A stretch of 64,000 nt of DNA from Oceanobacillus chungangensis (GCF_003369565.1 NZ_PIOD01000006.1:303007-367006), one strand, 5' to 3'; positions 36,796 to 45,968 are shown, counted from the stretch's first letter. The notes: generated by a model from the sequence alone, not told the origin. Numbers and translations are program-made.

Positions 36796-37662
36796 TTAAT
36801 TATTTGGTTTGTTCGAGAAAAATAAGCCAATTGTACCTGGACCAACATGTGCCCCGATGACAGCGCCAATCATGACTATTTCGATATCATCAACAGCGAT
36901 TTCGAACTTTTCGCTAATTCTGTTAGCAAGCTGAGTTGCACGCTCAAGATCATCACTATGACAAATACCAATTTTTTGATTTTTGAAATCAGCTCCACGT
37001 TCTTCCATCATATCAAGCATACGACCAAAGACCTTTTTAGAGCCTCTAATCTTTTCAAGAGGAATTAGTTTGCCATCGTCAACATGTAGAAGTGGTTTTA
37101 TTTTTAATAAAGTGCCAACAAATGCAGCAGTTTTACTTACACGTCCACCACGATATAGATATTCCAAATCGTCTACGGTAAAGAGATGTACCATATGTTT
37201 CGCCTGGTAAGTAGCGTCGTCAACAATTTCTTTTATTGATGCACCGGATTTTGCGAGCTTAGCTGCATGTAGCACAACAAGTCCATAACCTAGTGATGCG
37301 CATTTTGTATCGATAATTTGGATAGGTGCCTCGGGATATTCCTCCAGCACTTCTTGTAGCATCATCTTCGCCGTTTGGTATGTACCGGATAGCTGTGAAG
37401 AAAACGCAATGTATACTAAAGGTTGATTCTTCTCAGCATAAGGTGTAAAGATAGTTTTAAATGTTAATGGAGAAACTTGAGACGTCTTCGGAACCTTGCC
37501 TTCGCGCATTGCATTATAAACTGTTAAAGGTTCAATTGTAACTCCATCTTGGTAATCTTTATCATCTAAATGAACAGTTAATGGTACCATTTCAATGTCA
37601 AATTCGTTATAATGTTCTTTTGATAAATCAGTTGCAGAATCGGCTAGAATTTTTACCGTCAT
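36796..37662 (-). CDS. yitS: DegV-family fatty-acid-binding protein (YitS)
   Basis: 288 aa. N-terminal ILADSATDLSKEH and the TSQVSPLTF loop are the DegV signature; the fold binds one fatty acid between two domains. Related FakB proteins present the acid to the kinase FakA for phosphorylation, so a role in fatty-acid activation is plausible. The symbol follows synteny (yitS-yitT in B. subtilis); divergent from yitT, with 101 bases between them. Confidence 0.88.
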   Translation of the reverse strand: MTVKILADSATDLSKEHYNEFDIEMVPLTVHLDDKDYQDGVTIEPLTVYNAMREGKVPKTSQVSPLTFKTIFTPYAEKNQPLVYIAFSSQLSGTYQTAKMMLQEVLEEYPEAPIQIIDTKCASLGYGLVVLHAAKLAKSGASIKEIVDDATYQAKHMVHLFTVDDLEYLYRGGRVSKTAAFVGTLLKIKPLLHVDDGKLIPLEKIRGSKKVFGRMLDMMEERGADFKNQKIGICHSDDLERATQLANRISEKFEIAVDDIEIVMIGAVIGAHVGPGTIGLFFSNKPNN

Positions 37663-37763
37663 TGTTACACCAACTTTCTTTTTAAATTATAATTGTGTAT
37701 CTTTTAGTTTAAAGCTATAAAGTTAGTTAGTCAAAGTATAGTCGTAGTAGGAGGAACCGAATC

Positions 37764-38606
37764 ATGTTCATGATTGAAGCAAAACGGATTATTATCGTTA
37801 TTATTGGCGCATTATTAAATGCAATATCACTAAACTTCTTCTTTATAGAAGCGAATGTATATGGTAGTGGATTTACAGGTGCTGCTCAGCTGATTGCTAG
37901 TATTTTTCAAGATTTTCTAGGAATTGGGTTAAGTACAGGTATATTATTGTTTGTGTTAAACATACCAGTTTTACTACTTGGCTGGTATAAAGTAGGTAAG
38001 GGCTTTACTTTATATAGTATTGTATCTGTATTTTTTTCATCACTATTTTTGCAATTTTTACCGGTTATTGCACTGTCAGATGATATCATTCTCAATGCTG
38101 TATTTGGGGGAGTAGTTGCGGGAGCAAGTGTGGGTTTAACTTTGAAGCATGGTGCTTCTACTGGTGGATTAGATATTATAGCAATGGTATTATCACGCAA
38201 GAAGGATAAACCAATTGGCAGCTTTATTTTAATCATTAATGCTATAATTATCGTGCTATCAGGAATTTTATATGAACCAGAAAACGCATTATATACAATG
38301 GTTGGATTGTATGTAACTACACGTATAATTGATGCCATTCATACCCGCCATGAAAAGGTTACAGCAATGATAGTTACCCATAAGCCAGATGAATTACAAC
38401 AGGCAATTCATAAAATTATGGTACGAGGAATTACGATTTTGCCTGCTAAAGGGGCATACACGAAGTCAGAGAAAAGTATGCTCTATCTAGTGATAACAAG
38501 ATATGAGTTATACGACTTAGAAAAAATAATCCAAGAAGTCGATCCAAATGCATTTACAAACATTATTGAGACCGCTGGAGTATATGGTGTATTTCGAAAA
38601 GAATAA
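37764..38606 (+). CDS. yitT: YitT-family membrane protein (DUF161 + DUF2179)
   Basis: 280 aa. Five to six membrane helices with NAISLNFFFIEANVYGSGFTG at the N-terminus and KHGASTGGLDIIAMVLSRK in the middle, then a cytoplasmic DUF2179 domain from about 195 (RHEKVTAMIVTHKPDEL). This domain order defines the YitT/YpjC/YvjA group, whose transport role is unproven. AGGAGG lies nine bases before the ATG. Confidence 0.92.
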   Translation: MFMIEAKRIIIVIIGALLNAISLNFFFIEANVYGSGFTGAAQLIASIFQDFLGIGLSTGILLFVLNIPVLLLGWYKVGKGFTLYSIVSVFFSSLFLQFLPVIALSDDIILNAVFGGVVAGASVGLTLKHGASTGGLDIIAMVLSRKKDKPIGSFILIINAIIIVLSGILYEPENALYTMVGLYVTTRIIDAIHTRHEKVTAMIVTHKPDELQQAIHKIMVRGITILPAKGAYTKSEKSMLYLVITRYELYDLEKIIQEVDPNAFTNIIETAGVYGVFRKE

Positions 38607-38616
38607 TACTAAATAT

Positions 38617-38656
38617 AAATCGAGAGCAATCATCCTAAAATGATTGCTCTCGATTT
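38617..38656. terminator. bidirectional terminator between yitT and the Nfu-domain gene
   Basis: AAATCGAGAGCAATCAT pairs perfectly with ATGATTGCTCTCGATTT; loop CCTAAA. T-rich on both strands. Confidence 0.92.
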
Positions 38657-38674
38657 TATTCGTTATGTACTTAT

Positions 38675-38938
38675 TTAAAAGCCATGCTTGGTAATAACTT
38701 CTTGAATATTAGATGTAATGCTTTCCCATTCGACATCAAATTTCTTATTTACAGTAATAAAATTTTGGTAACCGAACACATTATCAACACCATCAAGCTT
38801 CATTAAATCATTTAATACTGCATATTCACTTATGTCACCAGGCATAACGGATACACTATTTGTTCCTTCAAAAATAATACTGTCAGTTGAAAATTTCATT
38901 GCATTTGGATTTGGTGTAGGTTCAATACGAACGCCCAT
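38675..38938 (-). CDS. Nfu/NifU N-terminal-domain protein
   Basis: 87 aa, all of it the Nfu_N domain: VRIEPTPNPNAMKFSTDSII is diagnostic. It lacks the C-terminal CxxC scaffold domain that binds the Fe-S cluster in full Nfu proteins, so it may act as a partner-binding module in Fe-S handling. It stands near yitU, as a similar small gene does in other bacilli. GGAGG precedes the ATG. Confidence 0.85.
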   Translation of the reverse strand: MGVRIEPTPNPNAMKFSTDSIIFEGTNSVSVMPGDISEYAVLNDLMKLDGVDNVFGYQNFITVNKKFDVEWESITSNIQEVITKHGF

Positions 38939-39012
38939 AATAAATCCCTCCTAATCAAAATCATACTTACTTCTATAGTAGCAGAAATACTATCATTTAA
39001 AAAGTATTAAAG

Positions 39013-39044
39013 AGACACCCAACTAAAAATAAGTATGGGTGTCT
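39013..39044 (-). terminator. terminator downstream of the 40-aa protein gene
   Basis: On the minus strand AGACACCCA and TGGGTGTCT form a stem around a 14-base loop, followed by CTTTAATA. Confidence 0.75.
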
Positions 39045-39081
39045 GCATAGGTCAATGATGATTTCCTTGGTATTTCGCTCT

Positions 39082-39204
39082 TTACTGTTTTCGCTCAGTC
39101 TCTGCCTCTGCTAAAGTGGAACGATATGGAAACCGTTCGGCATGCTTCTTAACAGAATCAGCACCTTGCTGCGTAAATCTTCTTGATTTACTTCCTTTTC
39201 CCAT
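39082..39204 (-). CDS. 40-aa basic conserved-looking small protein
   Basis: MGKGSKSRRFTQQGADSVKK then HAERFPYRSTLAEAETERKQ. Hydrophilic, strongly basic in the first half, no membrane segment. AAGAGGAGG lies seven bases before the ATG, which settles the start; the frame is open upstream but unsupported. It sits between yitU and the Nfu-domain gene, same strand. Function unknown; nucleic-acid binding or a spore role are guesses only. Confidence 0.7.
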   Translation of the reverse strand: MGKGSKSRRFTQQGADSVKKHAERFPYRSTLAEAETERKQ

Positions 39205-39381
39205 GATGATTCCTCCTCTTGAAAAATACATCAATCGAAATGAAAAAACACAGTAGGTTCTGCAAATGTCCAATAGAAATCGTGGAGAAAATCCTCCTAA
39301 AAGAAGAAAAGAGTGAACGATTATTCGTTCACTACTAGTATTGGTACTCTTTATATTTCTAATCATGGAAACAAAAGGGAA

Positions 39382-40212
39382 CTAGCTTGTTTTAACATTG
39401 AGCTTCAAATATTCTTCGAGGAAAATCCCAATTCCATCCTGTTCATTTGTTTTCGTAATATGCTTTGCCAGTTTCTTTAACCCCGGTATTGCATTACCCA
39501 TTGCAACTCCAACTCCCGCATAGTCAATCATTTCTAAATCATTGTCTTCATCACCAAAGGCAATAATTCGATCTTGCGGTATGTCATAATAACGGGCAAT
39601 CTTCTGCAAGCCAACCGCCTTATTCATTCCTTTTTTAATAATTTCAACGATGTTCCAAGGTGCACCCCAATTTCGGTGCTCAATAAATTCCGCATGATAG
39701 TCATCTAAATGATTTCTCAGCGTTTCTATTTGATCTTGCTTTGGCAGAACTAAGATAGAAGTAGGATCCTCTGTTAATGTTTGTTTAATATTCCCAATTT
39801 TGAATGGGGGATCATCTGGTGACTCTTGATAAATTTCGATAAGCTTTTCATCGTATTGTGCAAGATAAACATCATCCATCACTTCAGCAAGTATATTATT
39901 TACATTTAAATCAAAGCATGCATCAATGATTGCATGTGCAGTACGAATTGGCATTGGGTTATGGAGTGCATCCCAATTCCTATTTGTTGGGTGATGTAGG
40001 AGTGCGCCATTAAAGTTTACCATGGGCGTTTTTAATCCAAGTTCATGATAATAGTTAATACTTGAACGATGGGGTCTGCCTGTTGCAATGACAACAATAT
40101 GACCTTCGTCCATCGCAGTTAGTACTGTCTGTTTTGTTTGTGAACTGATTACTTTATTATCAGTTAAAAGCGTACCATCTAAATCTAATGCAATTAAATG
40201 TCTGTTTGTCAT
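39382..40212 (-). CDS. yitU: Cof-type HAD phosphatase YitU
   Basis: 276 aa. HAD motif I ALDLDGTLL (Asp10, Asp12), motif II VVIATGR, motif III lysine near KGMNKAVGLQ, motif IV AFGDEDNDLEMI; a large cap domain between II and III places it in the Cof/IIB subfamily, which dephosphorylates sugar phosphates or flavin/PLP intermediates. The YitU subfamily has been linked to flavin-precursor dephosphorylation in B. subtilis; the specific substrate is inferred. GAGGTGATCGA precedes the ATG. Confidence 0.9.
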   Translation of the reverse strand: MTNRHLIALDLDGTLLTDNKVISSQTKQTVLTAMDEGHIVVIATGRPHRSSINYYHELGLKTPMVNFNGALLHHPTNRNWDALHNPMPIRTAHAIIDACFDLNVNNILAEVMDDVYLAQYDEKLIEIYQESPDDPPFKIGNIKQTLTEDPTSILVLPKQDQIETLRNHLDDYHAEFIEHRNWGAPWNIVEIIKKGMNKAVGLQKIARYYDIPQDRIIAFGDEDNDLEMIDYAGVGVAMGNAIPGLKKLAKHITKTNEQDGIGIFLEEYLKLNVKTS

Positions 40213-40562
40213 TCGATCACCTCATAGCACTAAGTTTATAAGTCAATTGGTCAGATGTAAAGTAATATTAACCTGACAAGCGTTAAATAACAATGAAGTG
40301 AGGGAAATGGTATGTCAGGAAGATTCCAAATTGGCATTATTTTGAAATGATGATATATGATCCTTTGTAAAGAAATGTACTATAACTCCCTCAGATAGAT
40401 CCGATTTACTCTTAAATGCTCGCTTGTTCGCATTCTAGAAGGATTAAAGCTATTTTATGTAGAAGTTATTGTATTAACGGGTCAGTTTAGTTGAAGATGA
40501 GTCAGCGTTCCGTTCAAATAACGAAATGGATTGTCCTATCACCGGACAATCCATTTTTAGTG
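40213..40562. other. intergenic region between yitU and the general-stress flavin gene
   Basis: No gene recognised. Contains a degenerate TATTAACGGGTCAGTTTAGT string near 40472-40491, one of several similar fragments in the window, and the hairpin at 40523. It marks the left edge of the accessory block inserted between yitU and yitV. Confidence 0.5.
40523..40556. terminator. hairpin terminator
   Basis: AAATGGATTGTCC tatcacc GGACAATCCATTT, a 13-bp perfect stem flanked by A/T on both sides; probably ends the minus-strand gene that stops at 40563. Confidence 0.85.
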
Positions 40563-41051
40563 TTATTTATCCAATTCAACCGTTTCATTTACATCTGTCG
40601 ATTCGGAACTTTGCCCTGTTATGCGTTTATAGAGAAAGGCGATTTTTTTCGCTAAATTACCGGTATCCCAATATTCTGCTGCTTCCGCTTTTACCTTTAT
40701 CAAGACAATGTTAGGATCATCATAAGAAGTTTTCATGAATTTCTCATATGTTTTGCTCCATAATTCCTTTTTCTTGTCTATATCTTCAACGATTTCTGCT
40801 CTTCCACGAACGGAGACATAGGATTTTCCTGCATAAGTAACATTCACTTCTTGATCATGTAAAATTTCTTTATATTTATTAGTTTCTTTTTTTGTGAAAA
40901 ACCATAAGTCACCATCAAACTCTACTTCTTGTGTTTTCATAGGGCGTGAAATAAGCCCTTCTTCCGTTAATGTCGTCAGCATGGCAGTGTCTACGTCTTT
41001 GATTAACTCTCTTAATGTTTCCATTTCTTCTTGTTTAATCGTGTTAGACAT
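40563..41051 (-). CDS. pyridoxamine-5'-phosphate-oxidase-like general stress protein (GS26 family)
   Basis: 162 aa split-barrel flavin-binding fold. MSNTIKQEEMETLRELI, then AMLTTLTEEGLISRPMKTQE, LWFFTKKETNKYKEI and VSVRGRAEIVED are characteristic of general stress protein 26. It probably binds FMN or F420-like cofactors; reaction unknown. The ATG is placed after AGAGGTG; an in-frame GTG lies inside that site. Confidence 0.88.
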   Translation of the reverse strand: MSNTIKQEEMETLRELIKDVDTAMLTTLTEEGLISRPMKTQEVEFDGDLWFFTKKETNKYKEILHDQEVNVTYAGKSYVSVRGRAEIVEDIDKKKELWSKTYEKFMKTSYDDPNIVLIKVKAEAAEYWDTGNLAKKIAFLYKRITGQSSESTDVNETVELDK

Positions 41052-41214
41052 TTCTATCACCTCTTTTATGTTTATAAAGGTATACTACCCTTTACACCAA
41101 TTTTTAATCAATTAGGAATTTACACAGTAGGGCACTGGACAATATTCCAGTAACTGTAGATTTGATGGCCATGCTTATTTTTAATATCAAGTTGTATGAG
41201 ATGTTGGTTTATGT

Positions 41215-41466
41215 TTGGATGGAATTAATGGATGTAAAGAATACCTTGAAAGTAATAAAGTTAACTCACAAAAGAGTCTAGGCATTTCACTGGCTGTGCT
41301 TGTATTTATTACAACTGTTGTAGGATTCTTTGTATCACTCACTGATGGCTTTACTATTATCAATGGGATAATTATGGGTGGAATACTATTTATTTGTGGC
41401 CTCTTTCGAATAGTCTATATCCATAATCTAAGAACAAAACGAAAAGATGATAATAATGAAGAATAA
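41215..41466 (+). CDS. small membrane protein, start uncertain
   Basis: Up to 83 aa; two hydrophobic helices (about 22-42 and 48-68) and a charged tail RTKRKDDNNEE. The frame begins with TTG and no clear ribosome site. In the neighbouring frame an ATG-initiated peptide (MELMDVKNTLKVIKLTHKRV) stops just before the first helix, so this may be a frameshifted gene. No family recognised. Confidence 0.4.
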   Translation: MDGINGCKEYLESNKVNSQKSLGISLAVLVFITTVVGFFVSLTDGFTIINGIIMGGILFICGLFRIVYIHNLRTKRKDDNNEE

Positions 41467-41699
41467 GGGTTTAATCTTTCAAACTTTTCTACTAACTTTA
41501 CGATAGACCTAGGACAGAAGCTCGGAATCAAGGATTGAATCGTACCTCTTCTGCTTGCGGAAAACCGAAAAGCATGGCGGTACAGGTTAATTGAAAAGTA
41601 ACTTTAGAAACTGCATGCATTTGCGATATTAAAAAATGTTAATAAATGAGGTAGCAACTAGAAAATGTTGATTTCCAACGACAAAAGTTTCGTCATAAA

Positions 41700-41746
41700 C
41701 AACTCCTGAATCATCCCCGTAAAAAAACAGGATAATTCAGGAGTTG
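41700..41746. terminator. terminator of the sigma/anti-sigma operon
   Basis: CAACTCCTGAAT and ATTCAGGAGTTG form a perfect 12-bp outer stem with CATCC/GGAT-type pairing inside; loop rich in A. Located ten bases after the anti-sigma stop. Confidence 0.8.
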
Positions 41747-41755
41747 TTTTACTTT

Positions 41756-42787
41756 CTATTTTTTATGCAGCTCCACTTCACCAATTCCCTCTACAATAAG
41801 TTTTAGATTTTTGGAATTGTTATAAGAAGTTATTGGGAAATTTGTTGAAATAATCGTTTCGTTATTTTTTGTAGTCTTATTAAATCCAGTTACTCCATAT
41901 TCATTACCATCTTCATCTACGATTTTCATGTCTACAAAAGTATTTTCATTTTCATATATCCCATCCAATGAAAATGTTAGATTTAATGATGTTGGATTTG
42001 CGTTTGCTTTGGTAACTTGAATGATGGATGTTTGATCCTTCATAGCAAACTGAACAGTTGAATCGGGTTTTTCATTCTCCATGTTGGCGACTGACAGTTT
42101 CCAATCCCCATCAATTTTCTTGAGATCTCCCGTACTATAGAAAACATTAACACTTTCCACTTCTATTACAGCATCCTTTAAAGAAGGAATAACACCTTCA
42201 TTGGAATCTATTAACACATCATACTGAATTTCCCCCGTTTTTATATTCAATATTGGATTTTGATGATCAGAACCAGATGTATATCTGTTGTCACCCTTTA
42301 AGGGTTTTGTATCTGGAATAAACTCATGAATATATTCGCCATCACCATTTTTTAATCGGTAATCCATCGAAACTTCCCATACATTATTTAAGATTGAGGG
42401 ATCTTCAAATGCTAGATGGAAATTTAATCCCAATTTATTAGCATCCGAAAAATGTTTATCTAGCGTTATTTTAATACCCTGATCGGTAATCGTGCTATTA
42501 CTTTCCTGTATAAACCCATTATTTATGGCTTGCTCTATGCCCTTATCTCCAAAGTTAAAAAATTCATTGATACTGGCCATTACATGTTCATTTGTAAGAA
42601 CTACACCAGTTACGATAAGGGCACAAGCAGCAGTAGCTACTCTTTTCCAAATGAAGTTGACTTTTTTCTTCTTTGATTTAGCTCGAATAATATCATAGGA
42701 TTGATCCAGCGACTTCCTTACCTTGACAGGCATCTCTCTATCTTCGCTCATAATCTGATTTAACTCTTTTTCAAAATTATTTTTCAT
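41756..42787 (-). CDS. DUF4179 anti-sigma factor, membrane-bound
   Basis: 343 aa. Short cytoplasmic N-terminal domain (1-45, MPVKVRKSLDQSYDIIRAKS), one membrane helix (about 48-66, ATAACALIVTGVVLT), then a large external domain of DUF4179 type with NEFFNFGDKGIEQAINNGFI. Such proteins hold the cognate ECF sigma factor at the membrane. It overlaps the sigma gene by 11 bases, so the pair is co-translated. The signal it senses is unknown. Confidence 0.85.
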   Translation of the reverse strand: MKNNFEKELNQIMSEDREMPVKVRKSLDQSYDIIRAKSKKKKVNFIWKRVATAACALIVTGVVLTNEHVMASINEFFNFGDKGIEQAINNGFIQESNSTITDQGIKITLDKHFSDANKLGLNFHLAFEDPSILNNVWEVSMDYRLKNGDGEYIHEFIPDTKPLKGDNRYTSGSDHQNPILNIKTGEIQYDVLIDSNEGVIPSLKDAVIEVESVNVFYSTGDLKKIDGDWKLSVANMENEKPDSTVQFAMKDQTSIIQVTKANANPTSLNLTFSLDGIYENENTFVDMKIVDEDGNEYGVTGFNKTTKNNETIISTNFPITSYNNSKNLKLIVEGIGEVELHKK

Positions 42788-43307
42788 AAACCATCACTCC
42801 CTCATTTTTATAATAGTTATTTCGCAAGATCGACTTGGCCCTCGAAAGCCTAGATTTAATGGTTCCTTCAGGCTCCTTTAAAAATTCACTGATTTCTTTA
42901 ACATTTAATCCGACAATATAGTACAAAATTAGTGCTAACCTATAGACTTCATTTAAACTATTTAGTGCATCTTCTAATTCGATTTTCTGAAATGCATCAT
43001 TTCCTTTTTCGGGGAGTAAATGCTCACTCATCACCGAAATGTTTTTCTTCTTATTTAGCAAGCTATTACATTTATTTATTAGTATTTTGCAAATCCAAGT
43101 ATTAAAGTACTCATCGTTTTTTAGAGTATGTAATTTTTCATAAGCCGAGATAATAGCATCCTGCATAGCATCAGCTACATCTTCATCATTGTTTAACAAT
43201 TTGCTTGCAGTCCGATACAATACATCTTCGTATTGCTTTACTAGTGAAACAAATGCATCTCCATCGCCCTTTTTAGCCTTTTTGACTAAAGCTTTTAGTG
43301 ATCCCAT
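42777..43307 (-). CDS. ECF (sigma-70 family) sigma factor
   Basis: 176 aa. Region 2 with YRTASKLLNNDEDVADAMQD and DAIISAYEKLHTL (-10 recognition), and region 4 with LALILYYIVGLNVKEISEFL and EPEGTIKSRLSRAKSIL (-35 recognition). Closest in style to SigV/SigM-like ECF factors with DUF4179 partners. A strong GGGGGTG site precedes the ATG. A candidate self-recognised promoter lies upstream. Confidence 0.93.
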   Translation of the reverse strand: MGSLKALVKKAKKGDGDAFVSLVKQYEDVLYRTASKLLNNDEDVADAMQDAIISAYEKLHTLKNDEYFNTWICKILINKCNSLLNKKKNISVMSEHLLPEKGNDAFQKIELEDALNSLNEVYRLALILYYIVGLNVKEISEFLKEPEGTIKSRLSRAKSILRNNYYKNEGVMVYEK

Positions 43308-43342
43308 TCAGACACCCCCTTAATTTTTTTGTTTTTCAATAT

Positions 43343-43373
43343 ATTAGATATGGAAGAGCACCCATTAGTTGCA
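43343..43373 (-). promoter_or_regulatory. candidate ECF autoregulatory promoter
   Basis: On the minus strand TGCAAC (an AAC-containing -35 as used by ECF factors), 17-base spacer, TATCTAAT. It is placed 35 bases before the sigma start. No direct proof. Confidence 0.45.
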
Positions 43374-43408
43374 TGGAATAAAATAATTTTATCAATCTCA
43401 TAGAAAAT

Positions 43409-43460
43409 AGGCTGTTTCGACACACTAGACACTATAATGCGTCAAACAGCCTGTTTTTAA
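43409..43460 (+). terminator. isolated terminator-like hairpin
   Basis: AGGCTGTTTCGAC pairs with GTCAAACAGCCT (one bulge) and TTTTT follows. No plus-strand gene ends just before it, so it may be left from a lost gene or act as an insulator upstream of the sigma gene. Confidence 0.6.
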
Positions 43461-43775
43461 ACTCATGACTAATTTTGATTGTATCATGTTGGGCGGTGAA
43501 GAGATGAATAATGTATGGAGTGGAGCGGGTACATATCAATCAAGGCGTCACGCTAGGAAATAATACAATGATTTGTTGTGGCAGTGTAATTACAAAAAAA
43601 TATTCAAGCAAATGTAGCAGCTGATGTGCCTGTAGAGTAATTCGAGAAATTATAGATAAGGTTTGAACCGGGTTTAAAGTATAGTCTTTAGTTTAATAAG
43701 AAAAACTGAAACTTATCTCATGGTATTCCGTAATTAAGTGATATGTCATAGCGTTATTAAGCTATATGAGAGGAA
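43461..43775. other. intergenic, no gene seen
   Basis: About 315 bases without a supported gene. Several short broken frames; nothing recognisable as a protein family or RNA. Confidence 0.4.
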
Positions 43776-44003
43776 GTGATTAATATAACTATTAAAAAGA
43801 TATTTATTTCAATTGTTTCTGCGGTTCTAGTTTCAATGATTACAGTTGGAGGAAGTACCATAGCAACTTTTTTATACTATTACCTCAATGGTGAACAAGT
43901 TGGTGAAGTGATTACAACATCACGAGTAGTATGGTTTTCAATTATATTTGTCATATCTTTTTTATTTATATTTTTTGGACTAGATAAAAAAGATAAGAAG
44001 TAA
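43776..44003 (+). CDS. small membrane protein, two helices
   Basis: Up to 75 aa with helices at about 9-35 and 50-69, ending DKKDKK. The GTG at 43776 overlaps the purine tract GAGAGGAAGTG, so the true start may be an ATA or ATT a few codons later. No family recognised. Confidence 0.5.
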   Translation: MINITIKKIFISIVSAVLVSMITVGGSTIATFLYYYLNGEQVGEVITTSRVVWFSIIFVISFLFIFFGLDKKDKK

Positions 44004-44103
44004 CTTTCTTTTGTTTTATTCGTTACTTATCATCCAAAATAGTTGCTTCTTGTTTCAGAACTCACACTTCAGGGAATGAAATCCAGGAACTAAGAGGATT
44101 GCC

Positions 44104-44523
44104 ATGATACGAGTTATGAAACTAACAGTAATCGGAATCATCGCTGGAACCATTCTTGCAGGATTTCTCAAAATTATCCATTTGTTGACTCATAACGATG
44201 CTTATATATTACTGTTTAACACTGATTATATTCCGCTCTTAAATCAACTCCACAACTGGTCTGTTGTCGGAATCATCTTCCACTTTGTTACTTGTATTGC
44301 AAGTGTCATTGGATTATTTTATATACTGAAAGCGTTGGGTATCGAGTACAACCTATTAGCCTATATCCTTGTCTATACAGTCGGGAGTGCCATGCTGTTT
44401 CCACTAACAGCTCTTTCTGAAAAAACTCCAAGCCTTACTAATTTCCCAGCTTTTATCTATTGGACATCCGGACATATGATTTATAGCTTCGCAGTAGGAC
44501 TAATGGTTAAAAGATGGTTGTAA
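44104..44523 (+). CDS. uncharacterised four-helix membrane protein
   Basis: 139 aa. Hydrophobic segments at about 6-26, 50-72, 80-100 and 116-135; His-containing loops (KIIHLLTHND, LNQLHNWS) and the motif FPAFIYWTSGHMIYSF. AAGAGGA precedes the ATG. I do not recognise the family. Lone gene between two small-protein/pseudogene areas. Confidence 0.65.
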   Translation: MIRVMKLTVIGIIAGTILAGFLKIIHLLTHNDAYILLFNTDYIPLLNQLHNWSVVGIIFHFVTCIASVIGLFYILKALGIEYNLLAYILVYTVGSAMLFPLTALSEKTPSLTNFPAFIYWTSGHMIYSFAVGLMVKRWL

Positions 44524-44690
44524 TAAAGGAAGCATAGGAAAGGTTCTTACAGATTTCTTTTTAAGGATTCATTATATGGTGCGTTAGTTAAACAAGGTGA
44601 TCATTAAATTTGATCGCCTTTTCTTCTAAAAAAATTAAATAGTATGTTTTGAATATTATGTTATTATTAGGTGTAGAGATATGAGTTAAT

Positions 44691-44879
44691 GTGGCAGGTA
44701 TGAAAGTTATACCAGAGATAACCACCGATGAAATCATTTTTGCTCCTTCAACAGTTTTGTTGTTGTCTGGAGTAGATACTTGGGATGACCAAAGGCACAT
44801 ACCAATTGTAGAAAAGGCAACTGAGTTGTTAGAATGCGGTGCAACATTTGATGAAAGAGGAGCAATGCTTGCGATATAG
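44691..44879 (+). pseudogene. DJ-1/PfpI-family fragment
   Basis: The frame reads AGMKVIPEITTDEIIFAPST, VLLLSGVDTWDDQRHIPIVE and KATELLECGAT, matching the middle of DJ-1/PfpI proteins (the PGGDTW-type strand before the catalytic elbow). The N-terminal strand and everything after the nucleophile region are missing, and the expected AAICGAT elbow is not formed. GTG-only start without a ribosome site. Confidence 0.65.
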
Positions 44880-45069
44880 TTCCTTTCCTCAATAATTTAT
44901 AAAAAATAAAATAATGTTCTCTTATTCAATTAACGAGTGCGATTGCTTAATAAAAATAGACACTCCTTGTGTAAATGTAGCAGTATAGTTAAAAAACCTT
45001 AACATTAAATCTCAAGTATCTAATGTAATCGAAAAACTAAAATTAAAAATAGACAGGAGTTTAATTACA

Positions 45070-45417
45070 ATGATAAAAGGTTTCGGTGGAATATTTTGGA
45101 GAACTAAGAATGTTGATGTTATAAAAAAATGGTACAGTGAAGTGTTGAAGATTGAAATAGATAATTGGAATGGGACTGTGATTAAACCTCAATTAGGAAA
45201 TGAGACTATTTTTTCTTTCTTTGCAGAGGATGACAGTTATTTTCCATTAGAACAACAAGTGATGTTAAATTTTCAAGTATATGATCTAAACGAGACTATT
45301 AAGCATCTTGAACAAATCGGAGTTCCTCTTGTTAAGGAAAAAGAGGTTAGTGAGTTTGGAAAGTTTATTTGGATTGAAGATCCTGAAGGCAGACTTGTCG
45401 AGCTTTGGGAGAAATAG
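45070..45417 (+). CDS. VOC-family (glyoxalase/bleomycin-resistance-like) protein
   Basis: 115 aa, two beta-alpha-beta-beta-beta units: GFGGIFWRTKNVDVIKKWYS with Trp/Arg at the usual first ligand position, and the C-terminal GKFIWIEDPEGRLVELWE with the terminal metal-ligand Glu. The first strand lacks the usual His, so metal use is uncertain. AGGAG lies before the ATG at 11 bases. Confidence 0.8.
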   Translation: MIKGFGGIFWRTKNVDVIKKWYSEVLKIEIDNWNGTVIKPQLGNETIFSFFAEDDSYFPLEQQVMLNFQVYDLNETIKHLEQIGVPLVKEKEVSEFGKFIWIEDPEGRLVELWEK

Positions 45418-45596
45418 GGAGTCGTAATTTATTGCTATTGAGCTATCTGGTGTTTTTCTTAAATAAGGAATTGCATCTTTGCGCCTTGTTCAACTATTAG
45501 GGCAGGTAAGTGGGGAAACGCTAAGTACCTATGAATAATGAATTAATGAAGTTATTGAGGGTGACTTTATATGGAAAACTTTAAGAATTTTGCATC

Positions 45597-45867
45597 GTGT
45601 TTAAAATCAAACCAAAAAATGTAACTTGGACATCGTTTGCCCCATCAAAGATTGTTCCTAAATATACAGTTGACTTTGAAAAAAGGTCAAATAACAGGAG
45701 TAGTAAAACGTAATGAAATGGTATATTTGACAGTAATTGTAGATGTTGCTAATGAAAAAACTGTGGCAAAAGGGAGCCTTAGGAGAATCCTTAAACATAC
45801 TAAACCTTTCAAAAAGCATAATTACATTGAAATTATTAAATGTGAGGCTGATTATTTTAATAAATAA
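45597..45867 (+). pseudogene. hypothetical gene with a one-base frameshift
   Basis: One frame, from a GTG, reads FKIKPKNVTWTSFAPSKIVP then KYTVDFEK up to a run of six A near 45678-45684. The neighbouring frame then continues smoothly as KGQITGVVKRNEMVYLTVIV and on to YFNK with TAA. Removing one A would join them into one protein of about 90 aa. Family unknown; either a real disruption or a homopolymer sequencing error. Confidence 0.55.
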
Positions 45868-45968
45868 AAATACAACAAATACTTAGGAGCAAGTTATTAA
45901 ACTTATTGGTGCAAGGGTGAAGAAGGGTTAATAAAGCTAAAGCTACTACGTGAGTATGGGATGATAAT

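Noticed and set aside
45678..45684. Programmed frameshift at the A6 run
   Set aside because: Joining the frames needs a +1 shift; the run does not form the usual A-AAA-AAG slippery site in the incoming frame, and no stimulatory structure is seen.
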